Part shown: positions 15,770 through 24,584 of the stretch, piece after piece | Layout of the letters: each line of letters starts with the position of its first letter | Position numbering within the stretch: position 1 is the stretch's first letter | NCBI RefSeq assembly: GCF_014842025.1 | Contig: NZ_JACYUY010000006.1 | Coordinates: 145,642-209,641 of the forward strand | Length of the DNA: 64,000 nucleotides | Reading direction: 5' to 3' | Source of the DNA: Massilia sp. CFBP 13721 | GTDB lineage: Bacteria > Pseudomonadota > Gammaproteobacteria > Burkholderiales > Burkholderiaceae_D | Program-made: the position numbers and the translations under genes | Notes under the pieces: model-generated | What the model was told of the DNA's origin: nothing | The model's input: only the letters and a program-made list of their open reading frames with translations | Database searches by the model: none

Positions 15770-18232
15770 ATGCCGACAACGCCAGTCGCGATCGAATGGG
15801 AATGCCTGGCCAACGGCCTCGACGACGAACGTTTCGCCGCCAGGCTGGTGCTGCGCAATGTGTCGGACATGGTCATCGCGCCCGGCTGGACGCTGTACTT
15901 CAACACCTGCCGCAAGGTCGTGCCGGAGACGGTCAGCGCCGGTTTCGCGATGGCGCATGTGAATGGCGACCTGTTTCGCCTGCGCGCTGCGGCGGCCGCG
16001 CCATGGCCGCCGGGCGACACCTACGAGATCACGTACCAGTCGCGCTTCTGGGCAATCAGCCGCACCGATGCGCCGCTGGGCTTCTACCTGGTCACGGCGG
16101 ACGGCCAGGCGCGCGACCTGGGCGACCCGCACATCCTGCCTTTTATACGGCCGGCCCAGTTGCAGCGCCGGCGCGATGACCAGGTGCCGCCGATGGATGC
16201 GGCGCGCCGCTTTGCCGAGAACGGCGCCGTGTTCCTGCTGCCGCCGGAGGCGGTCGGGCGCATCACGCCGCGTCCACTCGCCGCCGGCTTTACGGAGGAG
16301 CGCTGCCGCATCGGCGCCGATACGCTGTTCCATGCTGCGCCCGGCCTTGAGAACGAAGCCGCCTCGCTGCGGGCACTGCTGGCCACCTTGCCACCGGCGC
16401 ACGGGGCCACCACGATCGTGCTGGAGCTTGGCGCGGTCGACGCCGGCACGCCGGCCCCCCTGGAGGCCTACCTGCTCGAGATCGATCCGGAACGGGTGCG
16501 TTTGCGCGGCGCCTCGGCGCACGGCGTCTTCAACGGCATCCAGACCCTGCGCCAACTGGCGGGCCTCGCAGGCAGCCTGCCGTGCGGGCATGTGCGCGAT
16601 GCGCCGCGCTTCGCCTACCGCGGCATGATGCTCGACGCCGCGCGCCATTTCGCCGATGTGGACACGGTGCTGCGCCTGCTCGACTGCATGGCCCTGTATA
16701 AGCTGAACCGCTTCCACTTTCATCTCACCGACGACGAAGGCTGGCGCCTGCCGATCACGGCGCTGCCCGAACTGACCGAGGTCGGCGCCCGGCGCGGCGT
16801 GCCGGACGACGGCGACGGTGATGGCAATGCGTGCCTGCCGCCGTCGTTCGGTTCCGGCGCACGCGTCGATGCTTCCGCCGGCAGCGGCCATTACAGCCAC
16901 GACGATTTCATCGCCATCCTGCGCCATGCGCAGGCGCGCCACATCGAGGTGATCCCCGAGTTCAACATGCCGGGCCACGCGCGCGCCGCGGTGCAGGCGA
17001 TGCGGGTGCGCCACGCGCGCCTGCTGGCGGCCGGCGATACCGCGGGCGCCGACGCCTGCCGCCTCGACGATCCGGATGACGCCTCCGTCTACGAATCGGT
17101 GCAGCTCTGGCACGACAACGTGATCTGCATCGCGCGCGATTCGGCCGACCGCTTTGTCGACACGGTCGTGGCCGAAGTGGCGGCGCTGTTCCGCCAGGCC
17201 GGGGTGCTGCTCCGCACGGTCCACCTGGGCGGCGACGAAGTCCCGGCCGGCGCCTGGCTCGGCTCACCCATCTGCCGCGCACGCATGGCGCGCCATGGCT
17301 GGACGAGCGTGCACGAACTGCGTGCCGATTTCACCGCGCGCTGCCGCGCGATCCTGGCGCGCCATGGCCTGGCCTTTGCCGGCTGGGACGACAACGCCCT
17401 GGTGGCAAGCGGGGAGGGCGTGCATGCCGATCCGCGCTTCGTGGGGCCGGGCTTCCAGGTCTACGTCTGGAACAATGCCACCGGCTCCGGCCAGGAGGAT
17501 TGCGCCTGGCGCCTGGCGAATGCCGGCTACGACGTCGTGCTGGCGAATGCCGCGCACCTGTATTTCGATCTCGCCCACGCCAAGGACCCGCAGGAGCCGG
17601 GCTATTACTGGGCCGGTTTCATCGACACCCGCACCGCATTCACCTTTTGCCCGCTCGACCTGGAGACGGTGCCCGGCCGCGACCAGATGGGACGCCCGCT
17701 AGGCGCGGATGCCGCGGCGCGGCTGGTGCGCTTGGCGGCGCCGGCGCGCATCCTTGGCCTGCAAGGGCAGCTGTGGGGAGAGAATGCGATTTCTCGCGCG
17801 CGCATCGAATATCTCGCCGCGCCGCGCCTGTTGGCGCTGGCGGAACGGGCCTGGAGCCCGGACCCGTGCTGGTCCGCTCTCGCTGACGAAGCCGAACGCG
17901 CACGCCGCATCGACGCCGACTGGAACGAATTCGCCAACCGCCTCGGGCGCCATGCGCTGCCCCAGCTCGACCGCGCCCTGGCCTATGGCTACCGCCTGCC
18001 GCCACCGGGCGTGCTGCTGCACGCCGGCCGCATCCACGCGAACGTGGCGCTGCCCGGACTGGTGCTGCGCTACCGCCTCGATGGCGCTGCGCCCGACGCC
18101 GACAGTCCTCGCTATGGCGTGCCGCTGGCGCTACCATCGGGTGGGGCGAGCTTCACCATCGCCAGTTTCGACACGCGCGGACGCAGCAGCCGCGTGATTA
18201 CCCTCGACCTGAAGGATGGAACCGATGCATGA
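15770..18232 (+). CDS. Glycoside hydrolase family 20 beta-N-acetylhexosaminidase (chitobiase type)
   Basis: A protein of 820 residues. Domains in order: carbohydrate-binding CHB_HEX region (about 1-150, IEWECLANGLDDERFAARLVLRN), GH20b-like domain (about 170-280), GH20 barrel (about 285-700) with HFHLTDDEGWRLPI and the catalytic D489-E490 pair in HLGGDEVP, and a C-terminal CHB_HEX_C-like domain. It should release GlcNAc from the non-reducing end of chitobiose or longer chains by substrate-assisted catalysis. No signal peptide is visible at either possible ATG, so it appears cytoplasmic or periplasmic only by a non-classical route. The ATG at 15770 was preferred to 15764 because GAGG lies too close to the latter. 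It overlaps the MFS gene by 8 bp, showing translational coupling. Confidence 0.92.
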   Translation: MPTTPVAIEWECLANGLDDERFAARLVLRNVSDMVIAPGWTLYFNTCRKVVPETVSAGFAMAHVNGDLFRLRAAAAAPWPPGDTYEITYQSRFWAISRTDAPLGFYLVTADGQARDLGDPHILPFIRPAQLQRRRDDQVPPMDAARRFAENGAVFLLPPEAVGRITPRPLAAGFTEERCRIGADTLFHAAPGLENEAASLRALLATLPPAHGATTIVLELGAVDAGTPAPLEAYLLEIDPERVRLRGASAHGVFNGIQTLRQLAGLAGSLPCGHVRDAPRFAYRGMMLDAARHFADVDTVLRLLDCMALYKLNRFHFHLTDDEGWRLPITALPELTEVGARRGVPDDGDGDGNACLPPSFGSGARVDASAGSGHYSHDDFIAILRHAQARHIEVIPEFNMPGHARAAVQAMRVRHARLLAAGDTAGADACRLDDPDDASVYESVQLWHDNVICIARDSADRFVDTVVAEVAALFRQAGVLLRTVHLGGDEVPAGAWLGSPICRARMARHGWTSVHELRADFTARCRAILARHGLAFAGWDDNALVASGEGVHADPRFVGPGFQVYVWNNATGSGQEDCAWRLANAGYDVVLANAAHLYFDLAHAKDPQEPGYYWAGFIDTRTAFTFCPLDLETVPGRDQMGRPLGADAAARLVRLAAPARILGLQGQLWGENAISRARIEYLAAPRLLALAERAWSPDPCWSALADEAERARRIDADWNEFANRLGRHALPQLDRALAYGYRLPPPGVLLHAGRIHANVALPGLVLRYRLDGAAPDADSPRYGVPLALPSGGASFTIASFDTRGRSSRVITLDLKDGTDA

Positions 18233-19535
18233 TGTCTCCGCTTCTGCACCCGTCACCACCGCGCCGCTCGTCGTCACGCGCCATCCGTTGGCCTGGGTGC
18301 CGACCCTGTACCTGGCGCAGGGATTGCCGTTCTATGCGGTGGCGCTGGTGGCTGGGCTGATGTTCAAGAGCATGGGCGTGCCGAACGAGCAGATCGCGCG
18401 CTGGACCGGGGTGCTCGGCCTGGCCTGGGTGTTCAAGGCGCTGTGGAGCCCCTTCCTGGAACTGGCGCCCAGCAAGAAGCGCTTAGTCGTAACCTTCCAG
18501 CTGGTCGGCGGCGGCGCGCTGGCCGCGGTCGCGCTGGCGCTGCAGCTGCCCGCCTGGTTCACGCTCGCGCTTGCGCTGCTGGCCGTGGTGGCGCTGGCCT
18601 CGAGCACGCACGACATCGCCGCCGACGGCCTGTATATCGCCAGCCTGTCGGCGCGCCAGCAGGCGGCGTATGCAGGCTGGCAGGGCGCGTTTTTCAATGC
18701 CGCCAAATTCCTTTCGCTCGGCGGCCTGGTGATCCTGGCCGGCTTCCTGGAAGCGCGCATCGGCACCGCCGGCGCCTGGACCGTGGTGTTCGCGCTGCTC
18801 GGGGCAGGGCTGGCCGGGCTGGGGCTGTACCACGGCTGGGCGCTGCCGGGCACCCTCAACGTGGCTTCCACGACGGTCACCGCGCGCGGCGTCGCACGTA
18901 CCCTGGCCGACGTCATCAAAGCCTTCTTTGCGAAAGAGGGCATCTGGACCGCGATCCTGTTCATCATCCTGTTTCGCGCCGCCGAAGGGCAGATCCAGAC
19001 CATCGGCCCGCTGTTCCTGCGCGACGCGCGCGCCGTCGGCGGCCTGGGACTGAGCACGGCGGAGGTGGGCGCCGTGTACGGCACCGCGGGCACGGTCGCC
19101 TTCCTGGCCGGTTCCATCGCCGGCGGCTATTTCACAGCCTGGGCCGGCTTGAAACGCGCGATGCCGCTCCTGATCCTGGCGATGAACCTGCCCAACCTGG
19201 TCTTTTACTACCTCAGCGCGGCGCAGCCCGATTCGCTGCCGCTCATCGCCGGCGCGCTCGGTGTCGAGATGTTCGGCTATGGCTTCGGCTTCGTCGGCAT
19301 CATCCTGTTCATCATGCAGGTGGTCGCCAGCGGCAGGTACCAGACCGCCCACTATGCGCTCGGCACCGGCTTCATGCAGCTCGGCTTCGTGCTGTTCAAG
19401 GTGGTCAGCGGCGACATCCAGCAGGCGTTGGGCTACCGCGCGTTTTTCCTGTGGGTGCTGGCGTGCGCGCTGCCGGTGCTGGTGCTGAGCTGCTTCATCC
19501 GCATGGAGTCCAAGACTACGGCTAGCGCTTCTTGA
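18225..19535 (+). CDS. MFS transporter, AmpG-like (probable amino-sugar oligosaccharide permease)
   Basis: A protein of 436 residues with about twelve membrane segments. The N-terminal LAWVPTLYLAQGLPFYAV and STHDIAADGLYI stretch is characteristic of the AmpG/muropeptide-permease-like branch of the major facilitator superfamily. Linked to a TonB receptor and a GH20 enzyme without a signal peptide, it probably moves intact GlcNAc-containing oligosaccharides across the inner membrane for cytoplasmic hydrolysis; this is inference from context. The ATG at 18225 overlaps the hexosaminidase stop and has AAGGA 9 bases upstream; an ATG at 18216 is also possible. Its 3' end overlaps the convergent AraC gene by 14 bp. 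Confidence 0.85.
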   Translation: MHDVSASAPVTTAPLVVTRHPLAWVPTLYLAQGLPFYAVALVAGLMFKSMGVPNEQIARWTGVLGLAWVFKALWSPFLELAPSKKRLVVTFQLVGGGALAAVALALQLPAWFTLALALLAVVALASSTHDIAADGLYIASLSARQQAAYAGWQGAFFNAAKFLSLGGLVILAGFLEARIGTAGAWTVVFALLGAGLAGLGLYHGWALPGTLNVASTTVTARGVARTLADVIKAFFAKEGIWTAILFIILFRAAEGQIQTIGPLFLRDARAVGGLGLSTAEVGAVYGTAGTVAFLAGSIAGGYFTAWAGLKRAMPLLILAMNLPNLVFYYLSAAQPDSLPLIAGALGVEMFGYGFGFVGIILFIMQVVASGRYQTAHYALGTGFMQLGFVLFKVVSGDIQQALGYRAFFLWVLACALPVLVLSCFIRMESKTTASAS

Positions 19536-20433
19536 CCGGCAGCGCCAGCCAGCCGCGCCAGCGCCCATCCGGTCCGCGTTCGACCATCTGGATGTGCGGG
19601 CGCGTGCTGTCGAGGCGCCAGGCGGCCTGGCGGTCGAGCCAATCCTCGTACATCGAGCGAAAGCGCGGCCACTCGCCGCAGAAATCGAGCACGCCATAGG
19701 TGCCGGCGGGGAGCAGGCGCAAGCCCAGGCCGGGGTCGGGTGTGGCATCGCCGGCAAAACCGAAGTCGTAACAATATTCCCGTTCGCCGGTAAAACCCGG
19801 GTCTTCGTCGAACACGCCGTACCAGGGCGTGGCGGCATTCGTGTCGCCGCAGCGCTCGCGCTCGCACAAGAACAGGTTGCAGGCGATCGACAGGGCAGCG
19901 CCGGACTGGCCGAAGAAGCGCTGGTAGCGCAGGTTCAGCGCCGGCAGCACCTGCACCCGGATGCGTGCAGCGACGCTGCCCGGCTCGGGCGGGCAGTAGG
20001 GCGCGAGGATCACCGCCAGGTTGTCCGGCTCGGCCACGAAAAAGCTGACGTCGCTCTCGCGCCCGACTTGCTGGTCCATGTAGGTGCGCCAGCCGCCTTC
20101 GCGCCAGACCTTGGCCGACATCGCGAATTGCTGCTTGAACGCCTTGGCGAAGGCGGCATTCGAGGGGAAGCCGCAATCCTGGGCGATGCGCAGGATCGAC
20201 ACGTCCGGTTCGTGGCGCAGCAGGTGGGCGGCGCGGCGCAGGCGACGTTTTCGCTGGTACTCGACGGCCGAGAAACCGGTGAGCTCGCGGAAGATGCGGT
20301 CGAAGTGAAACGACGAATAGCTTGCCGAGGCGGCCAGGTTTTTCAGGGCCAGCGGGTCGCCCACCGAGTCGAGCATCAGGTCCATGACTTCGTACAGGCG
20401 GGAGACGCGCGAGGTCGGTTTCATGCTCGTCAT
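19522..20433 (-). CDS. AraC-family regulator with GyrI-like effector domain
   Basis: A protein of 303 residues. The N-terminal double helix-turn-helix lies at about 10-115 (LALKNLAASASYSSFHFDRIFRELTGFSAVEYQRKRRL, then ILRIAQDCGFPSNAAFAKAFKQQF), followed by a GyrI-like small-molecule-binding domain to the C-terminus. It resembles the Rob/SoxS-plus-GyrI architecture of multidrug or stress regulators. It is convergent with the sugar-uptake genes and divergent from the M13 peptidase gene, so it need not control the chito-oligosaccharide locus. Starts at 20433 and 20424 are both possible; the longer is given. The ligand is unknown. Confidence 0.85.
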   Translation of the reverse strand: MTSMKPTSRVSRLYEVMDLMLDSVGDPLALKNLAASASYSSFHFDRIFRELTGFSAVEYQRKRRLRRAAHLLRHEPDVSILRIAQDCGFPSNAAFAKAFKQQFAMSAKVWREGGWRTYMDQQVGRESDVSFFVAEPDNLAVILAPYCPPEPGSVAARIRVQVLPALNLRYQRFFGQSGAALSIACNLFLCERERCGDTNAATPWYGVFDEDPGFTGEREYCYDFGFAGDATPDPGLGLRLLPAGTYGVLDFCGEWPRFRSMYEDWLDRQAAWRLDSTRPHIQMVERGPDGRWRGWLALPVKKR

Positions 20434-20567
20434 TATGGCTGAAGTCGCGGCCAGTGGCGATCATGCCGTCAATACGTTGGCTGCGGATCGCGTCCATTAT
20501 CGATAGCGCCTGTACTGACAGGCGTTGTACGAACTACCCATGCATATGCGATTGCTCCGGCCATCCC

Positions 20568-20596
20568 TTGGCAGGGTCCGTCTTTTCCTTTAGGAT
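20568..20596 (+). promoter_or_regulatory. Candidate sigma-70 promoter of the M13 peptidase gene
   Basis: TTGGCA (20568-20573), a 17 bp spacer, then TAGGAT (20591-20596). Transcription would start near 20603, leaving a leader of about 27 bases with GGAG just before the ATG at 20630. Confidence 0.5.
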
Positions 20597-20629
20597 CGTT
20601 TGATTACAACACTGAAATACGGAGCAACT

Positions 20630-22693
20630 ATGAAGCGCACCCTGTGCAGCACTTTGATCGCGGGGCTGTTCGCCGTCGCCTCCCACGCGGGGGCCGCCGA
20701 CGATCATCCGAAGGCAGCCGCAGCCGCTGCCACCGCGGCCGCGTCGGGCGTCGACGTCAAGGCGATCGACAACGGCGTGCGCGCACAGGACGACTTCTTC
20801 CGTTACAGCCAGGGCAAGTGGCTCAAGGATGTCGAGATCCCGGCCGACCGCGCCAGCTGGGGCGCCTTCAACGACGCCCAGGACAAGGTCGAGGGCCAGG
20901 TGCAAGACATCATCGCGGGCGCCGCGGCGGACAAGAAGGCGAAAGCCGGCTCGGGCGCGCAGAAGATGGGCGACTACTACGCCAGCTATGTCGACCAAGC
21001 GCGCCGCGACGCGCTCGGCATCCAGCCGCTGAACGCCGAACTGGCGCGCGTCAAAGCGTTAAAGGACAAGCGCGGCATCGCATCGCTGGCGGCGCACTTC
21101 TCGCGCATCGGCGCCGGCGCTCCGCTCGACATGTACGTGGGCCAGGACAACCGCGACTCGACCCGCCTGGTGGTCTCGGTCAGCCAGTCGGGCCTGGGCC
21201 TGCCGAACCGCGACTACTACCTGCAGGATGAAGCGCGCCTGAAGGATATCCGCGACAAGTACCAGGTCCACGTCGAAAAGATGCTGGCGCTGGCCGGCCA
21301 TACCGACGCCGCCGCCAAGGCGGCCCAGGTCGTGGCCCTGGAAACGGAGATCGCGCGCGTGCAGTGGAGCGCGGTCGAGAACCGCGATCCGGTCAAGCGC
21401 TACAACAAGCGCTCGCTGGCCGAGTTGAAGGAGCTGATGCCGGGCTTCGACTGGAGCGCCTGGATGAAGGGCACCGGCGTGCAGGGCAAGGTCGACTCGC
21501 TGATCGTCAGCCAGCCGAGCTACCTGGCCGGGCTGGATAAACTCATCGCCGGCACGCCGCTCGAAGTCTGGAAACCCTACTTCGAATTCCGCCTGCTGAG
21601 CAGCTACGCGCCGTATCTCTCGAAGCCGTTTGTCGACGAAAGCTTCGCCTTCCGCGGCGCCGTGCTGGCCGGGACCAAGGAAAACCGCGCCATCGACAAG
21701 CTGGCCATCGCCCAGGTCAACCGCGACCTCGCCGAAATCGTCGGCAAGGAATACGTCGCGCGCCACTTCCCGGCCGAGCGCAAGCAGCAGGTCGAAACGA
21801 TGGTGAAGAATTTCGTGATCGCCTTCCGCGAAGGGATCGAGACACTCGACTGGATGAGCCCGGAGACCAAGAAGCAGGCGCAAGTGAAACTGTCGAAGAT
21901 GAATGCCAAGATCGGTTATCCGGACAAGTGGCGCGATTACTCGTCGCTGAAGATCGCCAAGGGCGACCTGGTCGGCAACGTCATGCGCGCGCGCGAATTT
22001 GGCCACCAGTATGGCATCGACAAGCTGGGCAAACCGGTGGATCGCCTCGCCTGGAGCATGTCGCCGCAGACGGTGAACGCGTATTACAGCCCGACTCTGA
22101 ACGAAGTCGTGTTCCCGGCCGCGCGCCTGCAGTATCCGCTGTACGACGCGAATGCCGAACCGGCCATCAATTATGGCGCGGTCGGCATTTCGATCGGCCA
22201 CGAGATCAGCCACGCGTTCGACGACAAGGGTTCGCAGTTCGACGGCGACGGCAACCTGCGCAACTGGTGGACCAAAGAGGACGCGGAAAAATTCGCCGCG
22301 CGCGGCAAGGTGCTGGTGGCCCAGTACGGCGCCTACAGCCCGCTGGCCGGCTACAACGTGAACGGCGAACTGACGCTGGGCGAGAACATCGCCGACAATG
22401 CCGGCGCCATCATGGCCAGCCGCGCCTATGCCATTTCGCTGAACGGCAAACCGGCGCCGGTGATCGACGGCTTCACCGCCGAACAGCGCCTGTTCATGGG
22501 CCTGGCCCAGGCCCGGCGCGGCAAGGCGCGCGACGCCGCCCTGATCTCGCAAGTGAAGTCGGACCCGCACTCGCCGTCGGAATTCCGCGTCAACGGCAGC
22601 ATGCGCAACCACCCGGGTTTTTATGAAGCCTACGACGTCAAGGCCGGCGACAAGATGTACCTGAAGCCGGAAGAGCGTGTGATTTTCTGGTAA
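20630..22693 (+). CDS. M13-family zinc metallopeptidase (neprilysin/PepO type), secreted
   Basis: A protein of 687 residues. The signal peptide is about 1-23 (ending ASHAGA), then an Ala-rich spacer. The M13 N-terminal domain begins at about residue 40 (DNGVRAQDDFFRYSQGKWL). The catalytic domain carries NAYYSP, the zinc motif HEISH (524-528) and the third ligand Glu in GENIADNAG (585), and ends in the family signature CxxW-like EERVIFW. The enzyme should cleave oligopeptides on the amino side of hydrophobic residues in the periplasm or outside. The start at 20630 has GGAG upstream and opens a clean signal peptide. It is monocistronic, with a double BIME array immediately after its stop. Confidence 0.93.
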   Translation: MKRTLCSTLIAGLFAVASHAGAADDHPKAAAAAATAAASGVDVKAIDNGVRAQDDFFRYSQGKWLKDVEIPADRASWGAFNDAQDKVEGQVQDIIAGAAADKKAKAGSGAQKMGDYYASYVDQARRDALGIQPLNAELARVKALKDKRGIASLAAHFSRIGAGAPLDMYVGQDNRDSTRLVVSVSQSGLGLPNRDYYLQDEARLKDIRDKYQVHVEKMLALAGHTDAAAKAAQVVALETEIARVQWSAVENRDPVKRYNKRSLAELKELMPGFDWSAWMKGTGVQGKVDSLIVSQPSYLAGLDKLIAGTPLEVWKPYFEFRLLSSYAPYLSKPFVDESFAFRGAVLAGTKENRAIDKLAIAQVNRDLAEIVGKEYVARHFPAERKQQVETMVKNFVIAFREGIETLDWMSPETKKQAQVKLSKMNAKIGYPDKWRDYSSLKIAKGDLVGNVMRAREFGHQYGIDKLGKPVDRLAWSMSPQTVNAYYSPTLNEVVFPAARLQYPLYDANAEPAINYGAVGISIGHEISHAFDDKGSQFDGDGNLRNWWTKEDAEKFAARGKVLVAQYGAYSPLAGYNVNGELTLGENIADNAGAIMASRAYAISLNGKPAPVIDGFTAEQRLFMGLAQARRGKARDAALISQVKSDPHSPSEFRVNGSMRNHPGFYEAYDVKAGDKMYLKPEERVIFW

Positions 22694-22696
22694 AGG

Positions 22697-22809
22697 CGTA
22701 GGGTGGGCGCCCCTGTGCCCACGCGTGACGTATGCACTACGTTGGCCCTATCGAGAGCCGCGTCTGCTCATCGTTCACGCGTGGGCTCGTCATTGCGGCC
22801 CCACCCTAC
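22697..22809. repeat. Short BIME-like pair, partly degenerate
   Basis: Two facing units, 22697-22730 (CGTAGGGTGGGCGCC ... GCCCACGCGTGACG) and 22777-22809 (ACGCGTGGGCTC ... CCACCCTAC). They share the head and foot of the 6565-6660 pair but are more diverged. The pair begins 4 bp after the M13 peptidase stop and is directly followed by long copy B. Confidence 0.65.
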
Positions 22810-22829
22810 ATGCCTTCGTTTCGAGACAG

Positions 22830-23021
22830 ATGAGCACACACGTAAGGTGGGCGGCTATACCTGCGAGCCTGCCTGCCCGCTGCCTGGACGCCGCCCACGC
22901 GTTCAACCGCACGCTGAAACCTCGCGACAAATCATCAGATGGTTGAACGCGTGGGCGGCGCAAACGCCATTGGCCCGCAAACTGAAGAGGTGGAGCCGCC
23001 CACCTTACAGGTCTGTGCGTT
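22830..23021 (-). repeat. Long BIME-like element, copy B (inverted)
   Basis: About 190 bp with the same outer (GTAAGGTGGGCGGCT / AGCCGCCCACCTTAC) and inner (GCCGCCCACGCGTTCAACC / GGTTGAACGCGTGGGCGGC) inverted repeats as copies A and C. Its asymmetric segments, for example the CACCTCTTCAGTTTGCG stretch, match A and C only when reverse-complemented, so it is in the opposite orientation. It lies between the convergent ends of the M13 peptidase and CAP-domain genes. Confidence 0.75.
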
Positions 23022-23046
23022 GTTCTTGAACGAAGAATGCCCCATC

Positions 23047-23910
23047 CTACTTGCGCACCCCGAACACCTGGGTCCAATACACAAACCCCGGCATTTTCGC
23101 GCGGCTGATCGCATAGCCCGCGCCCATCTCGGTAAAGCGCGGATTCATCAGGTTGGCGCAGTGGCCCGGACTTTCGATCCAGCCATCGACCGCTTCCTGG
23201 GCCGAGGTCTGTCCGGCGGCGATGTTCTCGCCGACCAGGCGCCAGTTGTAGCCGGCGCGCGTGGCGCGCGTGGCTGCCTGGCTGCCGTCCGATCCTTCGT
23301 GCGCCATGTGGCGCCGCGCCGCCATGTCGCGGCTGTGCGCCAGCGCGGCCGCGCCCAGCGCCTTGTCCCAGGCAAGCGGCGGCGCGGCGCCGTAGGTAGA
23401 TTCACCGCAGGTGCGCACGACGGCACGCGCGGCGTTGACGGCGTCCAGGATCGCGCGCCCCACCACCTCCTGCTCGGGCAGGTTAATCGGCAGCAGCGGC
23501 CGTGCCAGCACGATGGTCCATTCGTCGCCCTGGCGGCTGGCGCCGATGTCGCGCCAGGCGGCGCTGGCCAGCACGCGGCAGTAGGGCTGGCGGATCGTCT
23601 CCATCACGCTGGCCGCATCCGGCGCGCCGCGGGTATGGATGATCTCGACCTGGGCCGCGTCGTAGCCCACGCGTTCGAGTTCGTATTCGGGAAACGAGCC
23701 GGTGCCGATGCGCACCCGTCCCAGCGCCGCATCTTCCTTCAGGCCCGGCACGGGCGCGTCACGGGCGCCGCCGCAGTCGCCGGGCGCCGCGCGGTAGGCG
23801 TTGACCAGGGCAATCAGGCGGGGTTCGTTCTGGGCGTGGGCGCCGCCGCCAGGGAGCAGGGCGGCAGCGGCGAGGAGGGACGTGAAATGGAGGCGAAGCA
23901 TCAGCGGCAT
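23047..23910 (-). CDS. Secreted CAP-domain (SCP/PR-1) protein
   Basis: A protein of 287 residues. The signal peptide is about 1-26 (LLPGGGAHA). An N-terminal region of about 120 residues has no recognised family. The C-terminal CAP domain runs from about 150 and carries MAARRHMAHEG, GYNWRLVGENIAAG and the SPGHCANLMNPRFTEMGAGYA stretch with the usual His/Glu residues. It ends FVYWTQVFGVRK as in bacterial CAP proteins. Bacterial CAP proteins are exported and of unclear activity. The start at 23910 was chosen as the first Met that opens the signal peptide; 23901 is an alternative. It is convergent with the M13 peptidase across the BIME array. Confidence 0.85.
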   Translation of the reverse strand: MPLMLRLHFTSLLAAAALLPGGGAHAQNEPRLIALVNAYRAAPGDCGGARDAPVPGLKEDAALGRVRIGTGSFPEYELERVGYDAAQVEIIHTRGAPDAASVMETIRQPYCRVLASAAWRDIGASRQGDEWTIVLARPLLPINLPEQEVVGRAILDAVNAARAVVRTCGESTYGAAPPLAWDKALGAAALAHSRDMAARRHMAHEGSDGSQAATRATRAGYNWRLVGENIAAGQTSAQEAVDGWIESPGHCANLMNPRFTEMGAGYAISRAKMPGFVYWTQVFGVRK

Positions 23911-23999
23911 GGCGGAAAGTCGATTCGCGACAGCATACCCCGCGCGCCGGAACACGTGCAGTCCCGGTTGCCATTGCTAACAACTTGATGCGCTGCGGA

Positions 24000-24131
24000 C
24001 TACGCGCCGGGATCGTCCGCGAACGCGTCTTCCAGTTCCTTCTCCAGCATCTTGCGATCCTTCGAATTAACGCGGAGCATCCAGCCAAGCAACAGCAGCG
24101 TCAGGACCGCACAGGCAAGGGGAGCGATCAT
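24000..24131 (-). CDS. Small single-pass membrane protein, 43 residues
   Basis: A complete short reading frame: ATG at 24131, TAG at 24000-24002. The first 19 residues form one hydrophobic segment (IAPLACAVLTLLLLGWML). A charged tail follows (VNSKDRKMLEKELEDAFADD). It starts 20 bp after the stop of the EthD-like gene on the same strand, so it could be the second gene of that transcript. There is no strong ribosome site. No family is recognised; the alternation of a hydrophobic helix and a charged amphipathic tail, rather than the Arg/Ala-rich pattern of random GC-rich frames, is the reason for calling it. Confidence 0.5.
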   Translation of the reverse strand: MIAPLACAVLTLLLLGWMLRVNSKDRKMLEKELEDAFADDPGA

Positions 24132-24151
24132 GGCGCCGCCGGACCGTGCGC

Positions 24152-24466
24152 TTACCCGACCAGCACGTCGCTGATCTGGATCACCGGCGTCTGGTTGGTG
24201 TAGTTGGGAATGTCGCCCATGATCTGCTTCGTATGCGGACCGAAGCCGGCCTGGAAGGCATCAACCGAATCGCAGAACAGGTGGCCCATGGCGATGTAGG
24301 GTGCATTCGAATCCGGCGTGCCGGACGCGATCGCGCGGTCGACCGTGTAGTACTTGCAATGCTCGCCCATCAGCTCCTTCACCATCGGCATGTGCCGGTC
24401 GCAGTAATACACTTCGTCGAAACGGGCGTCGGGGCCATTCGGATACATCACGCTCACCTTGATCAT
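24152..24466 (-). CDS. EthD-family small protein
   Basis: A protein of 104 residues that begins MIKVSVMYPNGPDARFDEVYYCDRHMPMV and contains the PYIAMGHLFCDSVDAFQAGFG stretch, both typical of the EthD-like dimeric alpha/beta-barrel family. EthD is needed for ethyl tert-butyl ether degradation in some actinobacteria, but most family members are of unknown function. The start is supported by AAGGAGAC upstream. It is followed by the 43-residue membrane protein. No degradation genes are nearby, so no pathway is assigned. Confidence 0.85.
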   Translation of the reverse strand: MIKVSVMYPNGPDARFDEVYYCDRHMPMVKELMGEHCKYYTVDRAIASGTPDSNAPYIAMGHLFCDSVDAFQAGFGPHTKQIMGDIPNYTNQTPVIQISDVLVG

Positions 24467-24584
24467 GCTGGTCTCCTTCGTATGGTTGGCTTAATAATCG
24501 TGCGCCGATGTGCGGCGCTTTGCAAGTGCTGTGTTGATTTTCGCGCCGTGGCTGGCGTGACGAGCAGGCCCGGACCTGTCCGGG

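Noticed and set aside
15617..17224. 535-codon open frame on the minus strand
   Set aside because: Antisense to the GH20 gene and running through the BIME element; no motif or ribosome site.
21059..22612. 517-codon open frame on the minus strand
   Set aside because: Antisense shadow of the M13 peptidase gene, whose zinc motifs are intact on the plus strand.
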